Of a stretch of DNA of 64,000 nt, positions 25,390 to 36,263 are shown piece by piece. How positions within the stretch are numbered: position 1 is the first letter of the stretch; each line of letters begins with the position of its first letter. A program made the translations under genes and the position numbers. The stretch comes from Coprinellus micaceus (lineage: Eukaryota > Basidiomycota > Agaricomycetes > Agaricales > Psathyrellaceae). The stretch is from NCBI GenBank assembly GCA_951394405.1, contig OX596344.1:2480001-2544000 (forward strand), given 5' to 3'. The notes below the pieces were generated by a model, which was not told the DNA's origin, did no database searches, and saw only the letters and a list, made by a program, of their open reading frames with translations.

Positions 25390-27516
25390 ACTAGATCCTG
25401 GGGTAATGCGATTCGCATTCGCGTCGAACTCAAGTTGTTCTGATTCAATCCCAAGAGATACACCCCGCTTAGCACTCACGACGACACGTTGACAGTGACA
25501 CGTTCGTTTTCTTTGGATACTCCGTATAAAAGATGGCTGGGATAATTTGCTAAAGTATAGTCTGCTTGAGTTCCGGGCAACCAACGTCGGCTTCGGGCGA
25601 CTACCGTCCTCCAAAACCTAGAACACAAGTTTGCGCGTGAGTCGAGAGGAAGAGTGAACAAACAAGGGTTGCGAGGGCCTACATATTTCGGAACACGGGG
25701 CTCGAAGGAATGTAAAAACTCTTCATAGTTGGACATATTGCTCCAGGGAGGGCAGATCTCCATCCCGTGTTACATAGCGCTGTAGTAGAGGGTTTTACGC
25801 GGTCTGGCCATGGAAGAAGACATCAGGACGCCCGCTACCGACTAATGAATGGTTAACATATAGAACATGAAATATACTCGAGTACGTACGCAGCGTAATG
25901 GAGAACGAAGCACTTGTCCATCTCCTCTTCAGCTCAGCAACTGGACAAAGCTCAGTCATCTGACGTCTTCAGCATGATGGCTTGCTGCCCATAGGTGAGC
26001 AGCCACATCGAAACCGGAGACTGAGGCGGGGACATACCTGGTACCCAAAATCCCTGGTGAGGCCGACGGGTTCTCGCTCAAACATACGGGAGGAAAGGTA
26101 CCAGAGACTAATGGCAGCAGGTTCAGCCTCATCAGTATAGAGATTTATAAAATATGGCTTGGATAATGCGGTACCAGTCTAATAAAGCGAGACATCAATA
26201 GGTTAAATTGTAAGGATCGGCGACTAGGTATACGGAGTCAGAAATGAACGTGCAAGAAAGGAGGATGCGATGTATCGTACCTTCACAACAGTATGCAACC
26301 TCTTTGGGAAGGGCCAGTCTGAATGCTCATATCGTCTGAACGTTATTCGCGATGGAAGGGCGACTAAGAGCGGGTTGAGGCGATCCTTCTCTGTTGAGCG
26401 GAAACCTGGAATAAACGCGAAGGGAGGAAGGCGGGGAGAATCGAGGCTGGGGACTGGCGAAGGACCCCGTCCGGAGTCACCTGGTAGAATGTGGGTGCGT
26501 ACTCGTCTCCCAAGTATACAAGCGGGGTTGCAGGCAGGCCCGCGGTCACCCTCCTTCCACGTCCATCAGACCACCGTAGCCGGAAAGGGGAATGAAAATA
26601 ATGTACTCACTCTAGGGCATCCCTAACCAGAGATATCCTGGCTGAGAAGCCGGGGCGTTTGGGTAAGCCTCCATGAATTTCGCGTCCCACAAATATAGAC
26701 CAGCTTGAGCCATTCGGCTGGGAGAAGTACAAAGTCAGCGAAGTGCTAGGTGATAGGGAACGAGGGATTGGTACTCACGAACGTCCTCCACGGTTGCGAC
26801 TGTCTCCACGCTTCTTGTTAAATTGCCCCCTGGACGGGAGATATCGCCCCTGTGGGGAGACCGAAGCCGTGACCACCCGCAAAGCCTGCCCCCGCCAAAT
26901 CCATTCCCGACGAAATTCGTCGAGCATGGGCACTTTCCTCAACTTCGGTACGCGCTAAAGAAGTCGCAATCGAGGCGCACAAAATGACAGTTAACAGGGC
27001 GAAAGAAGACGCTGAATTTGGGGGGAGACCCACCTTTTGGAAGGGCTTGAAACCGCCTAGCAAAGCTACACATGTACCCGGAGACTCAAAGGGCCGCTAG
27101 GCACGCAGAAGCGCAGGGGCCAAATCTGCACAATGAATCGAGCGTTAGAGTTGTAGTTTAGAGATCGACCTAGGTTCAAACAGGCGGGGACAAGTACCAA
27201 GCAGCGAGGACCGTTCCACTTGTAGGTCGGCACACTCCTCATCGACGACGTCTCTGTCTTCGTACTCCGAGATCGCGTCGAAGGAGTTTGTCCGCCCGGG
27301 TCCGGTCGGTAATGCTGGAGTGCCGAAGGCGTACACGACAATGACAACACGAAGGAGGAGTCATGAAGACAAGGGGAGTGGGGTGTGGAGTATGCAACAA
27401 TTGGGTTGGGTAGCTTGAGCTGGGATAGACGTAGAGTAGGGTTGGAGTAGTATCATGTTGGGGTCGTACGAAAGCGTTTTCGTGGGGAGTCCTCCACCAT
27501 CCCACCCCGCCTTTAT
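25390..27516 (-). pseudogene. Family Y multi-exon gene, copy A
   Basis: The Y pattern runs on the minus strand from a TATA box at about 27511 to about 25390, converging on X1. Coding-like blocks in order: DLQVERSSLLGTCPRLF (about 27220-27170); a hydrophobic segment SSFALLTVILCASIATSLA (about 27000); LYLWDAKFMEAYPNAPASQP (about 26690); VYLGDEYAPTFYQVTPDGVL (about 26510); YTDEAEPAAISLWYLSSRMF (about 26110); YEEFLHSFEPRVPK (about 25720); EQLEFDANANRI (about 25430). The blocks are separated by GT-AG intron-like gaps and most recur in copies C and D. A stop lies in the first exon frame (TCATGA near 27361) and others later, so this copy is probably broken. No family was recognised. Boundaries are approximate. 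Confidence 0.5.
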
Positions 27517-27582
27517 ACATTTTCCGAACGCGCACATAATGGCCCCTGAGCAGTGAAGGCCTGCCTAGCCCAGCCGACGCGT
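27511..27582 (-). promoter_or_regulatory. Family Y promoter, copy A (TATA plus ACGCGT)
   Basis: On the minus strand TATAAAG lies at 27511-27517 and ACGCGT at 27577-27582, about 60 bp further upstream. The same pair, with the downstream ACGAAAACGCTTTCGTACGA block, precedes copy C. ACGCGT is the MluI cell-cycle box bound by MBF-type factors in other fungi; its use here is inferred. Confidence 0.55.
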
Positions 27583-28108
27583 TGCGATCGCCTCACACGT
27601 CCTCGCCTAGCCGTCTCCGTTTCCCATCGACGCCGCTAACTCGCATCTGCCCTCCTGGACGCGTCGGACAAGAGATGCTGGACTATCCGCTGGGCGCAGC
27701 TGAACGGTGATCGGTGGTGGTGGCATTGGTCGAGTTCAAGAACGCCGCGTCACGTTTACGTTTTAGACGCCCACGGTAGGCCGACGGGGGATGCCGAGCG
27801 GGCGGGGTTTGAAGTGTGAGTCAAAGCAACAATCCTCGGGTTTGTCCTCCCCCGAAGAATGAGCCTTGTAGATGAAGCACAGGGACTCTGAGCTAGAGGG
27901 AGCGTAGAGGTGGACAGTGAAGGAAGTAAGAGAAAGCAAGTAGAGATTGAGTTCAATATGTATTCACAGCAACAAGACACGCCGGGAAGGGGAGGTTATG
28001 AACTCGAAGGCGATGAGACGTACCTACTACGGATCTGGATCCCCCCCAGAACATAGTGCAAGGTTGTTAAGATATGATATTCTCGTAGTCTGACTACTGG
28101 AGACTAGG
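27583..28108. other. Duplicated upstream region of family Y
   Basis: No gene. The sequence around 27745-27775 (minus strand: CTAAAACGTAAACGTGACGC) is repeated upstream of Y-C (about 36675) and Y-D (about 40327). The block around 27950 (GTGAATACATATTGAACTCA on the minus strand) matches 36500-36520, downstream of PCNA. Confidence 0.6.
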
Positions 28109-28445
28109 ACGGACCCAAGCCACACGGCGGTGGAGCTTGCATCAAGTGGCAACAGCAAAAGAAAGGGAATCGGATCCACGGGAGAGGGTTCAGATATCGA
28201 GTCGAGTGGGGACAGACCTGACGGTGCGGCCGTAAGACATGAAACTAGTGACGAAGAAGAAATTATGGATGACTCTGAAGGTGCCAAGGGGACGAGCACC
28301 ACCGACGAAGGTACCAACGAGCTAGTGGTAGGTAGTTGCGCCCGGCCCGGGACTCCATAAGCGACGTGCGTAAATTCCCCATACGTATGTGTGTGGTGCT
28401 CTATTGTAGACACTGCGGTTCAACAGTCCTTTGTGCTACCAAGAC
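28109..28445 (+). pseudogene. Transposed 3' end of the F-box/propeller gene
   Basis: Homologous to the last coding segment and 3' flank of the minus-strand gene at 47751-50279, which ends at 47751. The fragment reads in frame as KRKGIGSTGEGSDIESSGD, then SDEEEIMDDSEGAKGTSTTD, then a stop near 28360, and continues with the same 3' flank (CATACGTATGTGTGTGGTGC). It has no promoter or upstream exons. It is a truncated copy carried into the X-Y block, just upstream of the X2 5' flank. Confidence 0.85.
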
Positions 28446-28941
28446 AGCTTCACCGCCGCGGCTTGTAGTATTCGCACATATATAGCCCAGTGTCGGGGAG
28501 AGAGAAATAAAGTTGAAGGTATCCGTACACAGCCGGAAGGCCTCCTCCGCACTTTCGTGAAACAATTGGAGATTTGGCATTTCTACCATGGGTAGCCCGA
28601 GCACGTCTCGCCGGAATCACTGGCAGCAGCGATGCTAAAGTCACGTGCGCACTTGCCAAATTGGAGACCAGCCCAAGCACGCGCAAATAAGCCGGCAGGA
28701 AGCGAAGGCAAGGGCGACTTGCCCGATTGGGAGGATTGATGGCTTCACCTGGTGTTTGGTCGTCCAACATTAAAACCCAGTGCGCTTCCTTTCGCCTCTT
28801 GATCTCAAACCACTACCATCTCCTCCCTCTCAGCTAGCACCCACAACTTGAACTAGCTGGATCTTTGTTCACATTACTTGATATCGGTGAGCTGCTTTTG
28901 CTCTGTAAATTCGAGCTGGGCCCTGATTAAGAACGCTAGCA
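28446..28941 (+). repeat. X-family 5' flank, copy 2
   Basis: The stretch 28486-28836 matches the X3 5' flank over more length than X1 does, including TTTGGCATTTCTACC and GGTAGCCCGAGC, so X2 and X3 are the closer pair. From about 28834 to 28938 there is a roughly 100-bp segment bounded by GCTAGCA on both sides. It is present in X3 but absent in X1. It contains a possible 5'-leader intron (GTGAGCTGC...CTAG). Confidence 0.75.
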
Positions 28942-29994
28942 ATGTCCCAATACTCGGCCTCGATGGATGCGTTTTCCGCCCCACCTACCACTGAGAACTC
29001 CTTCGCTCTCACCGATGCTCCCACCCGATCCCCATCGCCCCAGCCTGCCCAGACAAACATTCAAGCTGCGTTCAGGAATGGAGGCATCCGCCGCGAGGCT
29101 GCCGGTATCTTTCGACTCGCCGACGACGGCCAAGGCGTCGTCGCTGAAGATTCGCCCTCGATCCCGATGATGGATGTACTGGACGGATCGATGGCCTCGG
29201 TCCTGGAACGCCCCACTCGGCCTAATACTCCCCCGCGCGTTCACCATAACCTCCACCCTCGTGGCGGGCTCCGCCGCCACTTGGACGCGGGGAATTTGGC
29301 CGTCGCTCTTCAGACGGTCAAGGTGAATCAAGAATCCGAGAAGGTCGACCCGGAGAATGCCGCGGATCCAGAGGCAGATACCGAGGCTCCCGCTGAGTCC
29401 ACAACTCCAGTCCCTACTCATGATGCTCAACCCACGGCAATGAAGGCTCCGTCGACCGACAACATCGAAGCGACCTCAAAGGGATCGATCGTCGTCTCAA
29501 CCAAGCCCGAGATCCCGGCTCCCTCTACCGAGGGAGGCGGTGCCACTGAAGGTGCCTCCGCACCCAATGTACCAGCCCCTTTTACCCCAGCTTGCACCAC
29601 CACCCTCCAGCCCCACATTCCTCGCGCGCCGATGCTAAAGAGGAAGTGGTCTTCTGGAAGCATCGAGGGGACCATTCCAAACAACAAGGGCCGTACCAAG
29701 TCCTCCGCGAAGGAGGACGAATTGCCTCAGCACCACAACAAGAAGGCTCGCAAAGAGAGTGGGAAGCCCGCGACGGCCACCAAAGCCACCAAGATCACTC
29801 GCTCCGCCTCGAAGGCAATGGTTGCGACCCCCAGCACCCCGCCCACCGACGCGAGGGTCCGCCCTACTGCTAGCGCTCGCGCTCAGAAGGTAGCTCAGCC
29901 CTCCTTGACGGCTCCATCCAAGGCGAGAGGAACCTCTAAGCAGGGCGGAAGCAATGTTTCTAAGCCGAAGGCTAAGGCCGCACGCAAGGCTTAG
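28942..29994 (+). CDS. Family X orphan protein, copy 2
   Basis: Single exon, 350 residues, same length as copy 1 and nearly identical to it (MSQYSASMDAFSA at the start, KAARKA at the end). Differences are scattered substitutions such as Gly for Arg in REAAGIFRLADD, Thr for Ala in APSTEGGGA, and Gln for Lys in TSKQGGSN; none shifts the frame. The basic C-terminal third and the acidic middle are kept. It again lies tail-to-tail with a family Y copy (Y-B). Near-identity in coding and flanking DNA points to a recent segmental duplication. No known domain is recognised. Confidence 0.8.
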   Translation: MSQYSASMDAFSAPPTTENSFALTDAPTRSPSPQPAQTNIQAAFRNGGIRREAAGIFRLADDGQGVVAEDSPSIPMMDVLDGSMASVLERPTRPNTPPRVHHNLHPRGGLRRHLDAGNLAVALQTVKVNQESEKVDPENAADPEADTEAPAESTTPVPTHDAQPTAMKAPSTDNIEATSKGSIVVSTKPEIPAPSTEGGGATEGASAPNVPAPFTPACTTTLQPHIPRAPMLKRKWSSGSIEGTIPNNKGRTKSSAKEDELPQHHNKKARKESGKPATATKATKITRSASKAMVATPSTPPTDARVRPTASARAQKVAQPSLTAPSKARGTSKQGGSNVSKPKAKAARKA

Positions 29995-30525
29995 ACGTAC
30001 GTCATGGCCCTGTTCATCGAAACTCGGGGCTCCATTTACGAATTACGACTTCCCTGTCCCCTTACCACATAGATTCCAAGTCTCACTATCGTCTCTCAAC
30101 TCTCGATTTCTCCCTCGCATATGATCCCCACTTACTCTAACTTATTGCTTTGTTGCTTCGAAACCATTGTTTTGCTTTGTACGGACTTCCCGGTTCCCCT
30201 TCCCTTCCCAGTGTTCAGTCTGATGTTTATATGTAATACCACCCGACATTCTTGTCAAGGTCCGAAGCTCTATTTGTTACCATCGTACCTTGTTTCCCAA
30301 CGGGTTCTCGCGTGTGTTTCCCGTTGTGTATCTACCTCTTATGTCCGATTCCTGCCTCGGTAGCGCTCCCCAATGTAAATGTGCTTATATATACGTATAA
30401 ATTTCCAGTCTCTCGTGGTCAGCTTTGGCGTACGGGAGACGGGATTTGGCACATGCAACCACTATTGAATCGTGCACCTCCGGCTGTCACCGGTCACCGG
30501 TCACCAATGGCGGGCGAGGTAGAGA
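29995..30525 (+). repeat. X-family 3' flank, copy 2
   Basis: Matches the 3' flank of X1, with internal deletions. Near 30488 there is a short tandem repeat of GGTCACC (three units). The Y-B 3' end begins on the opposite strand at about 30530. Confidence 0.65.
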
Positions 30526-30529
30526 GATA

Positions 30530-33500
30530 GCCATACGTTTGATGTTTGGCTCACTAGCAGGTCTCATCCGATGCACGTCCGCTCATCAATGCACCCAAAA
30601 GTGACAGTCTCTTTCCCACTCTCAAGTGGAAAGAATATAACAGATGGCTTGGATGGTGTGGTAAGGTTTTAAATAGACATCGGATTGTATCATAACGAGT
30701 CCAATGAAATGACATGGTTGTTATCAGGAATTCCTCTCCGTTGTAGCGGGATGCATATTAGACCAACGAATGCACTCTTGACTGGCGGACATCTCCACTA
30801 ACACGCAACGAACGTCGAGTTTCGAGGAGAGAAAAGGAAAGATCGAAAGCACGTACATATCCCCCAACACATCGCTCAGATGGGAGTTAAGGGTCCTTCA
30901 CCATAGCCGAACGTATCGCTCCAAGGAGGACACATCCCCACCGCTCTCCGGAGTCCGAGTCCCACCTCAAGCTGTCGCTGGACGTGCGACCCTCCTTTCA
31001 CGTCCGTCAGACCATCGTCGCCGGAACGAGGAAATGAAAATGATGTACACACTTTAGCGCCTCCCTAGCGAATAGCGAAACGCATCCTGGCAGGGAAGCC
31101 GGGGCTGCTTGGATAGGCCTCCACGAATCTCGCGTCCCACGAATATATATGAGTTTTGGCTGCTCAGCTGGGAGCAACACCCAAGTCAGCGAGGCGCTCG
31201 ATGGTAGAGAGGGAAGGAAACGGGACTCACGAAAGACCTCTACAGTTCGATTGCCGATTCACTTTTCCCTACGTTTGGGTCCTCGGCTCAGAGGGCCAGC
31301 CCTGGAGAGGCCAAAAGCCGGGACACCCGTGAACCCTGCCTTCAACGACCCTTTCCCGACGAAATTCGCCGAGGGTGGACGCTTCATCGACCTCGGTACG
31401 CGCCAAACAAGCAGGGGATTGGAGCGGAAGGGTGGGTCACGGTCAATTGCTGAATCCGCGGGGTACGGAGGTTGAGGTATGAGCCTTCCGGCCAAGTAAG
31501 GGTACCCGGAGCTGCCAAGGATCGAGGCGGCTTGAGGCAGTGGGAACAATGGTGCCTGCAGAAATAGCGGAGCGTTAGAGCAGTGGATACTAGAGAACGT
31601 GTGACAAACTTCACGCACCGCACGCATTCTTTCTATTTCTTGGGCGCTCGCTCATGGAGAGCGAGAGCCTGTAAGCGAATACCTCGACGCTTTGCACCTT
31701 GTAGGCAACTAGTCCGTATGCGGGGGCAGGAATCGGTAGGACCACGCGAAGCCGTTACTCGAGCCCCCGAAGCGCTCTGCCCCACTTATTGATGAGCAAT
31801 TCGTGCATTGTGGACCAACGCTTCGTAGGAAACCAAGAGGCACCCCGTCAAAACGGCCTACGTGTATCGAAGTCAGCGTGAAGCTCAGCAGGGTTGGGGC
31901 GGCGTGGAACGCACCATGGTTGTCAGGGTTGTTGATCTGGAATGCTGGCCTGCGGGATATCGGATGGGGGATGAGGTGACCCGTATGTCCTCTGTTTGGC
32001 GAAGCATCACTGGAACAGAAGTCCTCCACGAGTGTGATGACCCGGGAATATGCCGGGGTGCGCCGCAGCATCGCTATGAGCGAGGACGTGCCCGTTGAAA
32101 GCTTGTAGACGGACGAAAGTACAGTTCTCAAGGGCTCCGTATCCCTGAACACGAACATTTAGCACTTATTTAACAACGAGCAAGGTGGCTACTCACCACA
32201 TACCCTGCCGAAGCGTTCAAACAAATCACCCGATATCACACCATCGTCGAAGGAGGTTGCGTGGGAGGGCATCGCCGCCATGACTTCGAGCCGACATTCT
32301 TCCAGGGCGCCCTCGCGTTCTACGAACATGTGTAGGGCAGCCGCGGAGGAGACTAGTCCGTCGTTCCACCTCATGCCCCACCGCAACACCCCCCGCACCG
32401 GTTGACCTTGAGGTATAGTCAGTATTCATTCGGTTTAATGAAGTGCCGATCCACGTACCCAGGCTTCCCGTGAGGGGGAACGACACCATTGGGACCCCGA
32501 ATGGGAGTCGGCTCCAGGATCCAACCTGTGTCGTTCCACTCGCTAGGCGCCTTCCACAGCACTGGAGGAGGGGTAGGGCTGGAGCTCGGGGTCGGGGTCG
32601 GGGTAATGACTAGGGCGAGAAGCGGCAGCCAGAGGAGTGCTGTGGACGTGTTCGGGACTCTTCTTCGTCGGTGAAGCCATCGTCTCGCCGCCTGTCAATG
32701 TTCGAGTTCGCCATCGTCAATACGATTAATCGTCTATACGAGGATATCAAAGCTCACCTGCGACGCCTCGAAAAAGGCAGAGTGTCCGCCTGTCATCACG
32801 CTCTGGACTGGTCGAATGCATGAGCCGCGAGAAATGGCAGGCTAATACGCGACACTCACCAGTGGGCGCGAGTACGGTACCATGGACTGGATCGTCTGGC
32901 GGATCCTCGAAGGTGGCCTTGCCGTCGTACTCGAGTCCCTAGAACACGGGGCATGGAGATCGATTATGCCGCCCGCCCGCGTGATGTACAAGGCCAGGGA
33001 ACCCGGTTCGGGGGTATGGGCGTCTCTAGAGGGTCACTCCAATCCGATCCGAGGTGGTGTTTGGTGCCCTGGAGCATGGACGGCAAGACTGGGCATAGAG
33101 TTAGGAAGAAAGGGGAGGGATGAGCCGAGTTGCGGGCCCACCTCGTGCAAGTCCTGAAGCCAGTTTTCGGTCCATGACTCCACAGCATCAGGTCGACTTT
33201 GCGCCGCTAACTCGCTCGTACGCCTCTCTATCGAACGCGATGGGTGTCATGCCCTGCGAAGGACCGAATCTGGAGTACACCCGTGCTGGTCCAGTTCCAG
33301 GTTGCAGTAATCTTCGATCACCTCCAACAGAAAGGGCTTCCTGTGAAAGTAGGTCAGAAGACGTACAGGGACGTATTCAGCAGGCAAGTAAGTACGCACC
33401 CGGCTCAAACGACAGTCCGGTTCGGGCGCACGCGGGAGAGTTTCCCCCTGCACTCCAGGATGCCCACCTGTGGAAAGGGGCGTGTATGGTCAGTCCGAGG

Positions 33501-34145
33501 GGCCGAACGGTGACGAGAGGGTGCTCGCCTTTGGGAGTACCAGGGCTGGAGCCGGCTGCACACATCTATTTTGGCAGCGCCTAGGATCTGCCTATCTCAC
33601 CTGGGCGGACCGTGATGTGGGATTGTGAGGCGGCGCGGGGATCCTGTGGGGAATGCATTCCGGGGGCGTGTCAACTTGGTGGTCTGTCGCGTCGGGTCTG
33701 GAAATGGAAGCAGTCGTCGTCAGAAAACCCAGCTCAACGATTGGCGACGCCCAACAAGCGAATGGAGAGTAAACGGTGTACATACCCACCCCTCAAAATG
33801 TAGACACAACGACAGTGGTGCCGGGCTGGAGCGGGAAGCTCTAGCAACGGGGATGACCCTCCCGCTACGTGCAGCAGACCGACCCTCACGCGTGACGTCT
33901 CCAGGGTGTCGATTCGATTACGATGGAGCTCGTCCGTCGCTAGTCGTTGGTGGGCCTGCTGTCTCGTGCGCCCAAGGCGGGGGCAAAAGTGAGCCGAAGG
34001 GCGGGGTGTGGCGTATGCAACGATTGGCGTGGACATATTCAGGTGGGATGGGTGTAGAGTCGTGTCGAGATTGCATGATGATGATGTCGTACAAGAACGC
34101 CTTTGGTGGGGTCTCACTGACCCTCTACTACCGTTATATATTTTC
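30530..34145 (-). pseudogene. Family Y multi-exon gene, copy B
   Basis: The longest Y copy, read on the minus strand from about 34145. First exon frame: MSTPIVAYATPRPSAHFCPR ... YILRGG, joined across intron 33788 to about 33713 to PDATDHQVDTPPECIPHRIP. Further blocks are SWSAGGNSPACARTGLSFEP (about 33440), LLTYFHRKPFLLEVIEDYCN (about 33330), FDREAYERVSGAKST (about 33220), WTENWLQDLHE (about 33160), MLQGTKHHLGSDWSDPLETP (about 33060), a hydrophobic LLWLPLLALVI (about 32610) and WNDGLVSSAAALHMFVEREG (about 32350). Between GAKST and WTENW the frame slips by one base, so the copy is broken unless a splice was missed. A possible membrane helix makes it a candidate membrane protein. I do not recognise it. 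Confidence 0.5.
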
Positions 34146-34197
34146 TGAGAAAGCATAACCGAGCCCCTGAGAGCCCATTCCAGCCCAACCGACGCGT
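34133..34197 (-). promoter_or_regulatory. Family Y promoter, copy B, facing PCNA
   Basis: A minus-strand TATATAACGG lies at 34133-34142 and ACGCGT at 34192-34197. The Y-B and PCNA starts diverge from this roughly 450-bp region, which could act as a bidirectional promoter. Confidence 0.5.
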
Positions 34198-34513
34198 CGC
34201 GCCGGTCGCGATCGCCTCGTAGTCATCCTCGCCTGGTCGCCTTCTTCCTTCATCGGCACCTGCGATTCCTATCTTTCCTCCTGGTCGCGGCGCCAAACGG
34301 TCAGATGCAGGGCTGGTCGTCTGGCTGAGAAATATGAGGGGTAGCCCAACTGCATGACGGTGGTGGTCGAGGTCGAGAAGCTTTAAGCGCCCGTCGTCCG
34401 TGCTGCCGGCCGTCGCCGAACTCGAACCCTAACCCTTCCCGCGCGTGACCCTGCGTGACGTGACGGATGCGTGACAGGCGTGGCGTGTGGGTCATGCCAG
34501 TGAATTTGAAGGG

Positions 34514-34570
34514 ACGCGTCGACCTCTTCTCCTGACCACCATCCACCTCCATCCCCTCGCCCCGACGCGT
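34514..34570 (+). promoter_or_regulatory. Two ACGCGT boxes upstream of PCNA
   Basis: ACGCGT occurs at 34514-34519 and 34565-34570, about 105 and 54 bp upstream of the PCNA ATG. MluI boxes of this form drive S-phase transcription of replication genes through MBF in yeasts. Further copies lie in introns 1 and 3 (34734 and 35153) and right after the stop (36264). Confidence 0.7.
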
Positions 34571-34623
34571 CTCCCTCGACCCATCTACCCGCCCTCGTAC
34601 AGCGACGCGACACAGATCGTACG

Positions 34624-36263
34624 ATGCTTGAAGCCAAGCTCCAGGAAGCGGGGTTGTTGAAGAAGCTGCTTGATGGTGCGTCTGCGCGTACCAGTCGTCT
34701 TTGACGAGGGGGTATGAGAGTAGGAGCGAACTGACGCGTCGAATGTAGCTATCAAGGAGCTTGTGACGGATGCGAATTTCGAGTGTAATGAGGAGGGTAT
34801 CAACCTCCAGGCTATGGACAACTCACACGTCGCGCTCGTGTCCGTCCTCATCCAGGTTCGTCGTGTTCTATCCGTTCACCGTTATCCTGAGCTCTGGAAT
34901 AACGAAACTAAAACGCGAATGTAGGCTGCGGGATTCAAGCGATATCGCTGTGACCGTCCCATGCCTCTGGGAGTCAACCTTGGCTCGTTGACCAAAGTCT
35001 TGAAGTGTGCGAAGGATGATGATATTTGCACGTTGAAGGCGGCGGATGAGGCGGATTTGTTGAATTTGGTGTATGAGGCGAAGAGTGAGTCGTGTTTTCC
35101 TCGTGAGAGAAGGCGAGGAGTGGATGTGCGGGTGCCACCGTGGCTTTAACTGACGCGTCGCGTCCGTTTGGTGGCACATTCATGCCAGAGTACGCGCGCT
35201 ACCGTATGCCTGGCCGCCTTCCCCGTCTCTGGGATCCATTAGCTTGCCTCCCTGTACTGTCGTCATGGCTGGACAAATTAACTAACGCACTCCCCACCAG
35301 ACTCCGACCGCATCGCTGAGTACGAGATGAAGCTCATGGATATCGACTCTGACCAGCTCGGTATCCCCGAAACCGAATACGACGCCCGCGTCACCCTCCC
35401 CTCCAACGAATTCTCGCGCATCGTGCGCGACCTCTCCCTCCTCGGCGAGTCCGTGCGCATCGAGGTCTCCAAAGAAGGTGTCCGGTTCGCCTCAGAAGGC
35501 GAGTCCGCCAATGGCTCGATCCTGATGAGGCAGACGGAGGGCTCGATCAGCGGGGGCAAGATCGTCGCGGCGTCGAAGGACGGGGACGAGGATAGTGAGG
35601 TTAAGGATGAGGATGAGGATGATGGGGATAAAGAGGGGGATGAGGATGAGGAGGATGAGGATGGGGGGAAGAAGAAGAAAGGGAAGAAGGGGAAGGGGAA
35701 GAAAGAGAAGAAGGTGAAGAAGGAGGATGGGGATGAGGATGAGGATATGGAGGATGTTGATGAGGATGGGGAGGAGGAGCAGGATGAGGAGAGTGAGGAG
35801 GAGGAGGAGAGTGGGAAGAAGAGGAAGAAGAAGGTGCGTCCCAACCGCTATCTTTGGTGTCTCTAGGAGCGTTGGTAGCTGACCTTTCGTCCCTGTGTAG
35901 GCTTCTTCCTCGTCAAAACCCGCGAAGAAGGCGAAGACTTCCAAGTCGAAGAAGGGAGACGACGACGACGACGTCTCGGGCGTCCTCATCGAGATGAACC
36001 AGCACGTCTCGCTGACGTTCTCACTCAAGTACCTCGTCAACTTCTCCAAGTCCGGAAGGTGAGCTTCATTTCCCTTCCCATCTCATCTCTCCCCTCTCGC
36101 TATTCCCCTCGAATAAAGACAATGATACTGACGACCTTGGCGATATAGCTTGGCGAACAAGGTGCAGCTCATGATGAGCAACGACGTCCCCCTCCTCGTC
36201 GCGTACGAGTTCGACCAGGGACATATCCGGTACTACCTCGCGCCGAAGATCGGAGACGACTAG
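34624..36263 (+). CDS. Proliferating cell nuclear antigen with a long charged insertion
   Basis: Six exons: 34624-34675, 34749-34855, 34925-35084, 35301-35833, 35901-36058 and 36149-36263; 374 residues against about 260 in other eukaryotes. The protein is the homotrimeric DNA sliding clamp of the nucleus that tethers polymerase delta and many repair partners. Recognisable parts are [20 protein letters not shown], the [20 protein letters not shown] block, the interdomain connector region ([12 protein letters not shown]), the [19 protein letters not shown] strand pair and the C-terminal [14 protein letters not shown]. Between about residues 187 and 308, where human PCNA has a short disordered loop before IEMNE, there is a low-complexity insert of alternating Asp/Glu and Lys runs ending in a Ser/Lys stretch. 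It is interrupted by intron 35834-35900. Core strands on both sides are intact, so the clamp fold should be kept. Confidence 0.93.
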